From Circinella umbellata (taxonomy: Eukaryota > Mucoromycota > Mucoromycetes > Mucorales > Lichtheimiaceae): a stretch of 64,000 bases of DNA. A program made the translations under genes and the position numbers. This document shows positions 34,596-49,100 of this stretch, one piece after another. The notes under the pieces are model-generated. The model was not told the origin of the DNA. It did no database searches and saw only the letters and a list, made by a program, of their open reading frames with translations. Position 1 is the stretch's first letter. Every line of letters starts with the position of its first letter. The stretch covers positions 1 to 64,000 of the forward strand of contig JAIWNF010000015.1 of assembly GCA_025093555.1 (NCBI GenBank), given 5' to 3'.

Positions 34596-36546
34596 GTATC
34601 ATCTTGTTGATTATTTCTAAGCCGATATTCAAGCGCGTAGTAAGCAAAAAGGATTGACGATAAAAGAAAAACGTGTAAATTGAAGTAAAGTGATTTTTTG
34701 ACTAATTAATCTCATATGCCTAGGTAGCATTTGTATTTTCTAAATATCCTGAAAGTAACAGTAACATCTTCTCGTGTATCTGCTTCACTCCTCCCATTAT
34801 TATTATGTTCCCTCTTACTACAAAAAAGCGCAAGACGCTTACTACAGGTACTATTACGAATACATCTTATATACCCATATTGTTGCCTCAACGGCTGTCT
34901 CCGTATAAAAATTATTCATAGAGCGTGCCTCCAAGGAGCAGGTGTTAAGAGATGACCGAGAAACACCATTTAATGGTTTTCTTTTTGGTAACGAGCGACT
35001 TGTAATATATTTATTATAGTTAATACTATAGTAACAGTAACTACAAACGTTCTTGTAGATTATATAATATAAATCCTTGATACTTACTTATGTAGAAGTT
35101 ATCACAGTACACATATAGTTTGTATCATAACATACATAACTATTAAAATAGTATCATATGTTTCATTTCAAGATTGTTGTGCTATTGAAAGCATAACAGT
35201 AAATGTTGGATTCTACACATAAAAGTATAGTAGGTAAAAACAGTATAAACCAGCATAAAAAAGTGTCATTTACCATTGATAAAATAATAATCTAGAAATG
35301 AATGCCGTTACAATTTTGCTCTCTATTCACGCAAGATTATAATGTATAAAGGTTATAAATAATAGATCGCCAAATCTCTAGAAGATTGTATATAAATTGC
35401 TATAACTCACCTCTCTACTTATGGTATGACTGATTTGCTCTTGATTGATAACTAATATTTACAGCTAGATTATTTTTTATGTGGGTGCGACTAAACGGTA
35501 ATACTACACCGTGGGACTACAGTATTTTTTTGATCAAAAGTAGAAATGGCTGTCAAAAAGAAGATGTCGAAATATAAATAAAGAGACTCATGGTGTAACA
35601 ATAAATAACGTGCTACTGACTGGATAATTAAAGCTGTTAAACCCTGAGGAGCATAAGGCCTTCGGCTAGAAAGAAAAATGTACTTTTATCTCATTTTTAA
35701 TATAAAGATAAAACGCCCTGAAAACACTACCAATAGTGTCTCAATAATAATTAGAATATGGCGACATTTTTTATGTTCGGCTATCAGTAACTTTCAGGCA
35801 GAGACAAATAGAACTGGTATAATACTAATGTCACAAGGGTGTGTTTGTGGTAAAATACCCATCCATTATTTTCTTGATAAATCCATGCATAAAAATAATG
35901 TATTGCTTTTGATCTTTTACAAAATTTAACAAAATAAGATAGAACTTATGCTTGACAGCATTAGTATACAAGAGACGGTCCAGCAAAGATGCTATTATTG
36001 GATAAACCATGTTTTATTAGCGTGTTAATTTTTTATTACGTCGTTCACAATTTGTTGGATCACTCCCTCTTGCAGAACATCAGCGTCAAAACTTTTTCAC
36101 TTAGTATAATAGTTTCTAACAGAAGTAAAATTTATAATGTGTAAACGGGTCAGTTAATTACTAAAGCCCAACCACTTAGTACATAATAGCTAAATACTCC
36201 TACTATACAAATTTATTGAGTATACTTTAAGTGAGATATATGTCGAAAACAGTTACTATAAAAAAGTAGTGTGTATACTCGTTACAAGATATATAAACAG
36301 AACGTTATCTGTAAACAAATTCGTGCTATTTACTCTTATATTATAGGTTTCTAAGACGATGTATCATGGAAAATCAATATGTTGCTAAATTACAGCTAGT
36401 AATGGGAATAAAACTCTCAGATTTGTAAGTGTGGTCGAGCATGAATGAATTAAAAAGAAGGCCACTGACTTTTAAAAAAAGTTTTTTTTTTTGTTTCTTA
36501 TCATCACCTCATATCCACAACTTTAGACACATAACATATAAACAGA
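34596..36546. other. Intergenic, no gene seen
   Basis: AT-rich DNA between the dead oxidase and FUN30. Short open frames (34731-34955, 35678-35929) show no domain or plausible splicing. The last 100 bp before 36547 (T-rich, then CATCACCTCATATCCACAAC) should hold the FUN30 promoter and leader. Confidence 0.6.
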
Positions 36547-39500
36547 ATGTCACGTCCTAGTTGGTTACCACCATCACAATCTACAACTACATCAAATGGT
36601 TCTAGTATACCAGTATGTAGTAAAGCTAAAATAACAGTTAAAGATAGATTAAAAAGCACAAATACCCCATATACACCTTTTCCCCCAACTTCACGTTTTG
36701 CAAACCAACGATCACAACAACTTCCATTCAGCTTGACACGGAACTCATCAAAATCGCCACCGATCAGAAGTGCAAAATCATTGATGGATCGTTTTGGCTA
36801 TACAGAAAATGACGATCCACAGGTTATGGAACAAGATGACGATTTCGAATCAATACCTACGCGAAATTTACGTGAACGAAAACCTCACCAACAAAAACAA
36901 TTATTATTTCACGACGACGACGACGACGACGAAAATATGGAAGAGACCAAAGAACCAGAGGATAGTTTAGAAGAAAGCCCTATTAATACGGGGCGGTTTT
37001 CGAAAAAGCGAAAACGTGGAAATGCATTTCTTGACAGTGGGGACGAGGATGAGGGTATAGATGATGTGGACGAGGACGACGATAGAGCGTATGTCGATCA
37101 AGAGGAATTAAACAACAAGTTTAAAGGATCAGCGATTTCTTTAGCATGGATCGTAAAATTAAAAAAAACCTATCCAGCGGCTTCCCTTGAACACATCGAA
37201 AAGGTGTTAAAAGAATCTGGATCTTTAGTAAAAGCTATTCAAATACTCGGTGACTCCTCCTATTCCCCAGAACAGCCACAGCCCAGAACTTTTCGACGCA
37301 TACAACGTGGGCGTTCAAACACGGCTGACACTGACACTGATGATGATGATGGTACTGACAATCTCGATAACAGAAAGAATAAAAAGAGAAAAAAAGATGA
37401 TGATACAGAGGACGAAGAGGAATCAGACGAAGAGGAAATACGTAAAATTTTTCAAACGCTTCGATTTTTCAACACTGGCAAATCACAAGAAATTCAGGAT
37501 GTGACAGGATGCACACCTGGTCAAGCGGAAAGATTGATTCAGTTGCGAGAGGAACAAACCCAAGGATTTCTTACCATTAAAGAGCTTCGCGAAACGCTGC
37601 GACACGAACGTGGGTTAAGCGTTAAATACATTGACAGTTATGTGGATATGATGGATGGTTACTCTTTAGTGGATCAAATTATTGAACAGATTGAAGAACT
37701 TGGAACCGAACTCAAGGATATTATTAATGTGTGGGAAGGGGCAAATCAAGATACCATGGACGAGAATGAGGAAGATACAGGAATGCATTTATCAGGTTTA
37801 CCAATAGCGAATGGCAGTAATAAGAGAAATAATATCGATAAGAACACTTATTTATATCGCGACGCAATGGATGGTTTTCTGACAGAACAACCCAAGATCG
37901 TGAATGATGAATTTACACTAAAAGATTACCAGATTCTTGGTGTTAATTGGATGTTATTGCTCTACCGTAAAGGCATATCTGGTATTCTAGCAGACGAAAT
38001 GGGTCTTGGAAAAACCGCTCAAGTAATCAGTTTCTTGGGAAGATTATATGAACTTGGTAACAAAGGACTTCATTTGATTATAGTACCAACCTCGACCATT
38101 AGTAATTGGCTTCGCGAATTTGAACGGTTCTGTCCTGAGATGAACGTGTACAGCTACTATGGATCTCAACAAGAGCGCTTGGAAATGCGTGAAGAATTAT
38201 TGGATTCAGAAATCCGCGCGGACTATCAAGTTATCGTAACAACCTACACAGTGGCTACTGGTGCTAGAGATGATCGAGTCTTTTTGAAAAAGCTGAAATG
38301 CAAGTCCATGATCTTGGACGAAGGTCATATGGTTCGCAACTGTACAAGTGCTCGCTACAAACATCTTATAGCCCTTAAAACCCCCTTTCGACTATTATTA
38401 ACGGGTACACCCCTTCAAAACAATCTTCAAGAATTGGTATCTCTTCTCATGTTCATCATGCCGGATATGTTGCTTGATTATGAGGAAGAAATCCGCAAGA
38501 TCTTTAAAATCAAGTCTATTACTACTAAAGATAGTCGTGAAGGACGCTCCTCTGCTCAGATTTTATCGCAAGAACGGATTGCACGAGCCAAGAAAATGAT
38601 GATTCCTTTTGTACTACGACGCCGAAAAGCAGATGTGCTCAAGGATTTACCTCAAAAAACACAAGTGATTGAACGGTGTAAAATGACTAAAAATCAGCGG
38701 AATCTATACGCTACAATTCTCAGCGAATCTAAACAGTCTTACAAAGAGGCACTTGATAGCAAACCAGGAAGCAAAAAGAAGAAAGATAATAATCGATTTA
38801 AGAATATTATTATGGAATTACGCAAAGCTGCTGATCATCCGCTTCTCTTTCGACATATTTATGATGACGCAAAGCTGAGAAAGATGTCCAAGGCGATCAT
38901 GAAGGTAATAGCGATATACAAAACAGCTGATATATATAAACTTAGGAATAGGATTGGATATATTGATTTTTCATTATAATGTGAACATATATATTTAGGA
39001 AGAAAAATACTGGGATGCCAACGAAGAATACATTTACGAAGATATGACAGTCATGTCTGATTTCGAATTAAATAGATTATGTACGAATCATAAGGTATGT
39101 TATAAATTTATGAAATACAAAATCAATAAAATAAAGTTAATTTACTGCTAGACATGAGATATTCACTATATGATGATAGTCAATCAGACATTATGCGTTA
39201 CAAAATCAAGAATGGATGGATTCTGGGAAAGTAGACCTGCTCAAGAGGCTTTTGCCTGCAATGAAGGGAAAGGTAATTTACTTTATATATGCAACATCGA
39301 AAATCTTGGTATTTGATCCCTTTATTCTGATTATACTTTATTTGTTGTTGCATAATATCTATAGGGTCAAAAAGTTCTTCTTTTCAGTCAGTTTACTCGA
39401 TTGCTTGATATCTTAGAAATGGTGATGGATACCCTCAAGTTAAAATATTTACGATTGGATGGTGAAACTAAACCAGACGAACGTCAAGAGCTAATTGATC

Positions 39501-39962
39501 AATTTAATGAGGATAAGGATATTCCCGTCTTCCTTCTAAGTACTAAGGCGGGTGGATTTGGTATTAACTTGACATCAGCGAAGTAAGTTATAAATTTGTC
39601 CAATCTCAGATTTTAGGAACCTCTCCCTTTCTTCCCCCACAAATCGCTGATTCAATATGTATAAATAACTAACATCAGTTTTTTTTGAAAGTAATGTCAT
39701 CTTGTATGACACAGATTTCAATCCACAAAACGATCGTCAAGCAGAAGATCGTGCTCATCGTGTTGGTCAAACACAAGATGTTACTGTATACAAGTTAGTG
39801 GCCGATAATTCAGTAGAAGAACATATATTGAGTATGGCCAACATCAAGTTACGTTTAGACCGAAGCGTTTCTGGATTAGGTGAAGAAAATCAACAAAGTG
39901 AAGATCAAGAAGTAGATGAAGAAAATGCTAAAAGTTTACTCAGAACTGTGCTTCTCGAATAA
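36547..39962 (+). CDS. FUN30: Fun30/SMARCAD1-type SNF2 chromatin remodelling ATPase
   Basis: Five exons (36547-38904, 38999-39094, 39180-39272, 39365-39582, 39692-39962) give about 1,011 residues. The N-terminal third is disordered and acidic. A CUE-like ubiquitin-binding segment lies at about 190-235 ([17 protein letters not shown]). The ATPase starts near 460 ([12 protein letters not shown]) with DEMGLGKT (Walker A), ILDEGHMV (DEGH box) and [10 protein letters not shown]. The helicase C lobe spans exons 3-5 ([63 protein letters not shown]). The CUE and DEGH forms point to the Fun30 subfamily, which acts in heterochromatin silencing and DNA end resection. The 3' end converges on VPS13 with 161 bp between stops. 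Confidence 0.95.
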
Positions 39963-40123
39963 AATAGAATATATTATTACTCCATCCTTACTTTCTATTT
40001 CGCATCATTCACATTGTAACCATTTTCAGCAGAATGTAAACCTTCAAATTTTTTGCTAATAATAATAATGATAATAATTTTTTTTATTTATGATATAAAC
40101 ATGTGTTAACAATAGGATCAATA

Positions 40124-43100
40124 TTACTGTCGTTCTTTATCTTCTTTTCTTTGGTCCAAGATTAGTTGAACCTGTGCTGTAAACCATTCTCTACTTGTTT
40201 CTTCCTCGACTGGTAACGTTATTGTATGAATTGTAGGTTGTTTGGTATTTAGATGAATACCATCACTGGAAGGTATACATGCTTCAATTTGATCGATTGG
40301 AATATCATTTTCAATATCACCCTTTCTGATACCAACATAAATGATTCGCTGATAGGTTAATATAGCGACCATTTCATCCGATTGTGCGGTGGTATGAGCA
40401 ATATATTTATCATTAAAGTAACGTGCTCCTTTGAGTTCCTTCAACCATAGTTGACCAAGTGCTTCTCTCTGAGTATATACCTGAAGAATATAAAAAAAAT
40501 CACCACAATATATATACAGATATAAGTTTTATCAGATATAATTACACCTCCATATACATATACACATACCCTGAGAATGCCATCAATACCCACGTATCGT
40601 GGTAATCGCTCGCGTGTGATATCATTGGGATCAAATATCATAGTAGTTTCTCGAACACCTGCAGTTACGTTGCTTGCCATATCAAAAAATCCAACCAAAG
40701 GTTTTGTTACCGCGCCTACAAGACCTCGTCCCATGCCCTCAGCAAATCCAAGTACACCACCACTCTCGGCACCTTCCAAGGGTCGTTTCTAAATAATAGT
40801 TTTACGCATTATAAACCATTAAATATTAGAGAGTTATTTCTACATGTATATCATATCTACACTTACATAAAGACCGGCAACGCCACTTGCAATACTCAAA
40901 CCAAAATAGCCAACTCCTTGAGAAATCCCATAAAAGGCATGTTGGGGTTTATTACGGGTAAGATTGACTCGACGACGGTCTTGAAATTTCTTATCCAACG
41001 TGGCAGCTGATAAACCTTTTCCAAAACTACCAGTAATTCGACTCATACTATCTGATATACCAAAGAGAACATTTTTTGCGAGACCTCCAACGCCCTAATA
41101 ATAATAATAACAATAATAAATGTAATTGGGATGAAAAAGAAAATATGCTGTAAGTTCTTGGTGCTAAAAGTGATCACTATCGCTAATAATTTACATACCC
41201 TAGCAATACCAATGCCTAAATCTTGCGGTCGATCGCTCATAATAAAGCCTTGGTAAGGTTCGTAAAAAAGCTCACCAAATCCAGAACCAATTGTTGTAAA
41301 CAAACCGACAGGATTACCAATCACATCAACACTACCCAGTACTTTGTGAACTTGATAAACAACTTCTCCACGATAATGTAACATGACCCGTTTAATTAAA
41401 TCTTCATAGCTGACACGTAGATTTTCAACTATTAAGGCATTTAGTTTTATGGGTGCGTCCTAAGGAAATAACGCTTTGCTATCAGTATATGAATTTATTA
41501 TGGTACATATGCATAAAGGTACAACATCTATATATAAATATGTGTAGTATAACTTACATTTACATTCCCAATAGTCATTGTAAAGACATCAAACGCATAA
41601 CGTAAAGGTGATCTTCCAATCTCCTTACTGTTGTCATAAAAACATATGGTGTATTAATAAATGAATGACATACTTATTTAACAATTAATAAATAAATTAA
41701 GATTTAGCATACTCTTCATCAACTGCATTAATTCTATCTGTCCTTGAAAAGGAAAGGTTGAGACGCATAGGTTGAATGCAGAATTCTTGGAAATAATAGA
41801 GCGCTGGTGTATTTTGAACTACAGGTTCAGGAAGTTCTATACTGAAAAGAGCCCTTTCACTAAAGAGTATCAAGTTATCTTAATATCCATTCATGCCCCG
41901 TTCTTCTCTAGTATAATGTAATTTAAACAACTTACTCAACCTTAGTTTCTTCTTGGGCAGAAGAGAATTGAACAAATTCCATGAGACAAAATAAAAAATC
42001 TTCATCAACAGCAAAAGTCATCTCCTGTAAAAGAATTGAGAAAACCTTAAAGTTATGCACACCATGGGCTTCGTCTTTAATCTTGTCCAAAGCCATATGG
42101 AACGTAGGATGAGTTTGTTGTTCTGTAATATTCTTGGGAAGTGTTGTTGGAAAACATAGTATCGGATGAGGAGAACCATGAAATTGATTATCCACCTGTA
42201 AAAAACCGAGTTACTATTCTTCAGTACCTAGTTTCTAAATTCATTATATTTACTTTTTTTTCTCTCATTTGACGCATAGACTAACCTGTAGCCACTGAAT
42301 GCTCGTGCGCACTGATTGATACAAGTTCGAATCAGTATACTTGAAATCAAGAGCACGTATAGTAACATAAGCCATTTCCTAGAAAATTATATTAGTATTA
42401 ATATTGTCATACATCTTTTTCTGAAACTGGTACAGTAAAAATAAATAAAAAATGAGTTACCTGCATCCGTCTATTAACAATAGATATACCAATACCAGCC
42501 AGATTAAGATCGAATGAATAGCTGATGATATGCTCTACTTCTATTGTTTCAAATGTATCCCGTAAGCTTCCTTCCCTCGAACTGGCGTCGCGTGAGCCAG
42601 TACTAATAGATGCACCTGAAGATTTTGGCTGGTAAAGACTGATTTCAGGATTGAAATCGCTCAATATAAGCACCAAGGCAGCATCTCGAGCAACAACATC
42701 AATGGACATAATCGGACGTGAATTTAGTGAACTTGAACGATGTTGATGTGCTTGTCGCTATTATATATTATTACAAATAGAAAAAAAAGAGCGTTTAATT
42801 AAAAAAAACTCTGGTTTATAGATAACTCCTCTTTTTTTTTCACAAATGATAAGTAGATGTTGTTACTTTATAACGAATTGGCATTTGAGTGCCTATAGCC
42901 TGAAAATTAACATCACGCTTTTTTCCACAAACTTCAAGTTGAATACGTTTATCATGGGCAACGGGCATACACCATGAATATTCCATACGATCGTGTGGTC
43001 CAAGTGTAAATTGGCGTGTTCGAGGTAACGCTTTTCTTTGACGATCTTTGAGTTTATATTCATCCAAATCAGTACTTGCTTGGGAGAACGTTACCGGGAC

Positions 43101-46100
43101 ACTTGACATGTTAATAATCAAGTATGGCCAAGCCTCTTCAGGTTGTAAAAAGACAAAAATAGCAGCATCTTGAAGAACAACTGATATGCGTACTAACATG
43201 GGTCTACTTTCCTCAGTAACTTCAAGTTTAATATGAGTATCGCCGACTTGTTGCATATCAAATGGAGATGACCTATAACATTTGAAATTAGACCGAGAAT
43301 TAGGCAAAAAAAACGAGAATGATAATGCTTACCATATACCACCTTCTTGCCGGGATAGACAAAGCCAACGTATATTTGATTTGGATAAGTTATAAAGCGG
43401 TACTCGTTGACCGGGCTCAATAATTGCCATAAAATCATCCGTTGGCATACCAAATTCACGATATTTGACGGGGATACCTAAATTGTTTTTTAGAATAAAC
43501 CGAGGAGAAATGGTGACTATTCGTGTCATATGATACTAATATAATAATAATATTAATTTTTAATCAGTAAATAAAATTTTGCACGATCGCATATTCTATT
43601 TCAGCATGAATTTTCTATAGAGTTTATTACCATTCCGACACCTTCTTCGACATATACACCCATATGAACATGGTGAATATTAGCAGGTGTAGAAAGGGAA
43701 ACATCTTGTACGCTACCAACTGCTTCAAGACTTAGAGGTTCACTCCATTTTGAATCACCAACTGCAAGTTGTACACGATTTTTACGATCCATTTCTGCAA
43801 ACGAGAATATATAAGGTTTAATCTATTATTTATAAAAAAAAGTCAAATCTTTAGTATGCAGCACATCACAGATGGTACACTACTTAAGTAATAAGAAATA
43901 TATACATACTGTTTCATCATCTCTTGGGGTAGCAGGTATATTGTAATTTATATGTTTGGATTGCCGATGACTGATACGGGATTTTAAAGATACTGGCTGA
44001 CGGGATTTGTTCAGAATTAAGTAAGGCGCAAATACATTGATGAAAAGAGCATTATTACTCTTGGATAAGCGCCTGTAAATATGTATGGTACAAAGTTGAA
44101 TCAATTGTTAGTTCCATGATAAAAGTAAAACACAAAAGACAGTAAGTTACTTACGCTATGCTAAGATGTAAGTTAATGGGATGATGCCCGCTTTTATCCA
44201 AAAGTGCAATAGATTGAAGATTAGTTCCTTCCTTTGATTCTTTATCAAATACCAAATCTACCAACTCATTTGTTTTATAGCCTATAATAATAATAATATT
44301 CAATGTTAGCAAATTGATATTTTTGATATTTTTGTTGTTATTTTTTAAAGCATATAGATGCTTGTATTCACCTGCTTCTGGTATCTCAACACTCACTGCC
44401 ACATGACTATATGTGCTGATAGTATGGATGTGACATTTTTCTCCTTTTGGAATAATATTTCGGGAGGAAATATCTCGAGTTTTATCAACCATTTCTAGTG
44501 TAATTGAGAATGGTAACATATTTTCCAACTCAATGGGTGCGTCCAGTTGGATTGACATAAATGGATACTCTCTGTATTATATTGTTAATGTTGAGCCTAT
44601 TAGCGAGGAATGTATTATCACCATTTGTGTACTATGATAAATACAGAATTAACTTACATTGCAACTGGATTCATTTCGTCAAATATACCATTAATTTGAT
44701 ATATATAGGCATCAGACTCAGATGTGGGTGGGTCACATGAAATAGATCGTGGCCCTTCAGGGTGAGTAACGTCAGACCAGTGAATTGCTGGCTTGCTCCA
44801 GTGATAATTGCCTGTACATATATATGACATTCATATTACACTATATGCCTAATGGAATTGCTATACAGCTATTATTAAGTCAATTTATTTCTTACCAGTA
44901 GCAGGCTTGGCAACCATCCAATAATTATATACTAGTTCAATGGGTACTACACATTCTTTGCCAGCGCCTAACATACAAAAACATATTAGAATATATTATT
45001 AATTGATAATAATTGCTTAATAAATAAGAAAAGAGCACACATACTGATAGTCCATTCAGGAGATTTTATTTTGCGTTTTGCATTCACCATGACAATTTTT
45101 ATATCTTCAGCTGCGTAATTTTGAATTACAAGACCACTACGAAACGTTACTTGCTTAACATGATTCTTGAGTTGAATATCCACAATAAGGCGGTGAGGAA
45201 TACCCTTTACTTCGGGTTCCATTCTATACGAATGTTGGCCTTCTTGATCCAGTGGAATGTGCTGAAAACTTTCCCAATTATATGCTTGCACTTGTACCCC
45301 CAGTAAGTTTTTACCCATGTGAGTTTGCTACAACAAATTTTGAACAAAGTATACTTAGTTTTTTTTTTTTTTTTTTTCGGTAATCCTTTCCTAAAGAATT
45401 ACATAAAACCTCTTTAAATTTATTACCTGTCTACGGCTTTTCCAATCCCGGAATGTCCAGGGTTTTTCATCACCATCCTTTAGTGTAACCATTCTATCAT
45501 TTATACTTCCTTCTTTTTGTGCATCATCTGACATGTTCCAGAAACGCAAGTCGTGGCCAGTAAGGTTACGGATTAAATAAGGTCGTACTTGCTTTTGACC
45601 ACTTTCTGTCAATGGCTATTAAAAACAGTAAGTTGAACTTATTAGTTACAAGTCAAATTAAAATTGAGCACTTATTTACAAGACGTTTCCTATCCCTGGA
45701 ATATATATACCTGATCTTCAAACATGCTTTCTGAAACTGTAAGCATTGTATCAAGAAAAGCATGAGTAGCATTGATATTCAGAAATTCATTAGACTCAAC
45801 TGTCAATTGCATACTCTTGGTTGCTATATCTTGAGATATTTTGATACCAAAACCCCACGGCTCAATGACAGGTTCCCAATGCGAATTTCTGAAATTAAAA
45901 TTACTAGCTGAAATATTGAAGAAGAGATCAGCAGAAAGCTACATATAATACAAAAAACAATAATGAGCTATCAAAGTATATATTCTTTGGACGACCTGTT
46001 TATAGAAAAGAAACAAGAGTTAAATATGAGCTTTACCGCACTAGACCAATCGGATGCATTGATAGTAAACGGTTGTAACATGACATCAATAAAGGGAAGC

Positions 46101-49100
46101 TCATGTAAATCTTCGATTAGAATAAACTGGAGTCCTTGGAACTGGGCTTTCAACTATATTATATATATAATGTAGCTTTCTGTTAGTAAAGTTTAAACAA
46201 AGCATTGCCATTAAAAAAATAAACTGCAAAAAAGAAATAAAAAACCCTTACAGATTCTTTCGTCATAACAATATAAGGTTCAATCTTTTGTTGTTGAGTT
46301 GATACCCAGTCATTTACTTCTTCATCCAAGTCTTGTAGATTATTATTATCATTATCAGGTAATGTAAGGTGTTGATCATTAGTACTACCGAAAGATCCAT
46401 CGTTATATCCAGAAGCTCCAGGAGGCTTTTGATTACCGGTGCCCATAAGAGAAACAGCTTTGTTTATGATATCAATCACAATCATAGCGTCATTATACGA
46501 TAATCTTATAATCAATGGCTGTACATCAATAGAGATTTCCGTCATATTAAATCCAGGCATATTGGAAAATGTTTCCATTTTGAAATTAATATCAAATTCT
46601 TCAACAAATGGCAGAGCAGATATATCTTGTACATCCATTCGACAAAGGACCATACCAATACGGTCCAATTTGCAAAACAATGATTTTTTTTGAACGGCAG
46701 ACAATTGTTTAAATGAGAAAATGATGGCTTCCGATGATGCTGTCTCAGGTTTGGCTAAACAAGCTACTTGGACATCCACAATATTAACATAAAAATGAAG
46801 CTGACTTTGCTGTTGTTGCTCTTGTCTTGGGTTTTTATCGGACGATGCAATAGAACGTGCTGTTTTATTCTTGTAGTTTGATTCAATTGATTTTCTTCTA
46901 CCAGAATTTCGTTGCTGCTGCCGGTTTCCTCCTGTCACCCTATTAAGTCTTTCACGTTGTGCATTTGCAAAAGCTTGCGCTTCAGTAGTTGGCTCAGGTG
47001 CGAATGGTTTCATGAAGAAATCAACTAATAAAAACACATAATCAAGAGAAAGTACAATTTTTGGGGAATCCACTGTCGCACGTACAAACATAATCTGTTC
47101 AGGCTCATCTTGGGCTGGCATACGTAAAAATACTTGTAGCTGAGGCGATCCTTTTAAATGAGACGCGGACATGATTTCCTTAAATTGTGATTTTGATTCA
47201 AATCGAGTATCTGTAAAAGTTATTGAGTTCATTTGTACTTCTAAAAAAAGAGACGAATTTGAATGGGTTTGCAGCTTCATGGCTGTACCATTGAATGCGA
47301 GACGTGCCAGGCATTGTTTGTTCCAGTCTTTCCGATCCTTGTCAGGTCCTGACAGTATCTCGAGACAAACAGTTTTTACATCCATTACCATATCAACCTG
47401 AATAGTGACGGGAGATTTTTTCTTCTTCTCATCTGTGGGTGCTTTTTTATTATTTCCACCGATTATTTGTTGTTGCTGTTGTTGTCTTGATGGCGAAGAA
47501 TAGATGCTTAGAGATCCATTGTCCTGATATTCTTTGTTTTCGTCGTTGTTTTCGTTGTTATCAGGAGGAAAAAGGATTTTCATAACTCTGTTGTATATAT
47601 CCAATAACCATTTATATTGGTTTTCCGTGAGTGCCATTCGAACATCCGATATGTGACCAATAATACTTGTTGCTGGACCCCATTCTGGTGCTGTTTTTTC
47701 TGGACTTTGAATATCAAATGTAATATCCAAATTATCAATAATTGGTAGTATACGTTCGTATGATTCTGCTCCTTGCCCAACTTTAACCATGGATCGTGAT
47801 TGAAGGCTGATAGTATAAAGGCCACATAAAATTTTTATCATAGGGATTTCTTTGGCTTGAGCAGTCAAATCACCTGTTTTTCTTCGCATGACACTAATAA
47901 ATTCGTTGGCTGCTCGGATTTCTCCGAGATTGGCAATCACTGTATCTTCCTTGTCACTCACTGGAAAAATGACGACAGGACTCTTGATTGTGATATCATA
48001 ATGCATTCTTGTTTCTGTTTCTTGCATTTGTTGTGCAGCAGCTTCTCGAGCAGTATCATACACTGTCTTCATTTCCAAAAATTCGCTCAAAAAGCCAAGT
48101 GTTGTCATAGCTGAATCCAAAAACAAAAATTGAAAAGCGCCCATATGGAGATAGAACTGTGAATCATATCCCGGAAATGTATCGGATGCGCGATCAAAGG
48201 TCTCATAGACAAAGTCACCAAGCTCGTCGCCATCAATGGTCAATAAATAAGTATCGGATCCATTATAACCAATATCTTTTAATAGGTCGTGGTCGTGAGT
48301 TACAGTATCATCGGTAAGTGAAAACTTACCAAATTTACCAGATACTTTGAGTGTATTCGGATATAAGAGAACGAATAGATTACCATAAGATAATCTACCT
48401 GTACCAAGTCGTTTACCATCATCATTAAGAATTAAATCCAAGCTATCCATATGAATAGTCACTTTAATTGTATTGCTATTATTATTGGAAGTAGCAGCAT
48501 TTGGTTCTTTTTGGTTCTTTTCATATTTGACTTTTGCCGTTGAAAATATATCAGAACTTGCTGTTGAAAGTCGTTTCGAGGTCATATTGACAGCTGTTGC
48601 ATCTGGTTGTCGCTGTGCTTGCTCTGTTGATGACGGCGGAGCAGTAAATGTATTGAGAACAAAATTATACAATGTCAATATCGAACTTCTCGTCACCACA
48701 ATGTTGAGTGTTGATAATGCAATTTCTACAGTCTGATCAAATCCTTGATAAATATCTCGATAAAGTGGATGAGATTTATTAACTTGCATATACTTGATTT
48801 GAACCAAGTTTTTTGTAGTATTTCGATGGACAGTATCTGATGTCACCAAATAATGGAATTCATCACCGTGTTCCATACTGTCTACAATATTAAGCGATCG
48901 TAAGGAAACATCCACAAGCATATCATAAGGTCGATTCGCAAATTCCAGCATAAATGTTTCTAAAACCAATTCGCATAATAATTTATCGGTACCATCGTCA
49001 GGTAATGTTTCATGAATTGTTGCCGATACTTTATCGACTTGGAATGTAAATCGAAATTGTTCTTGTTGATGTCGTTGTCCACCGCTTATAGAACTTGCAG

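Noticed and set aside
46439..48736. Several plus-strand frames inside the large VPS13 exon
   Set aside because: They are antisense shadows of the conserved VPS13 coding sequence.
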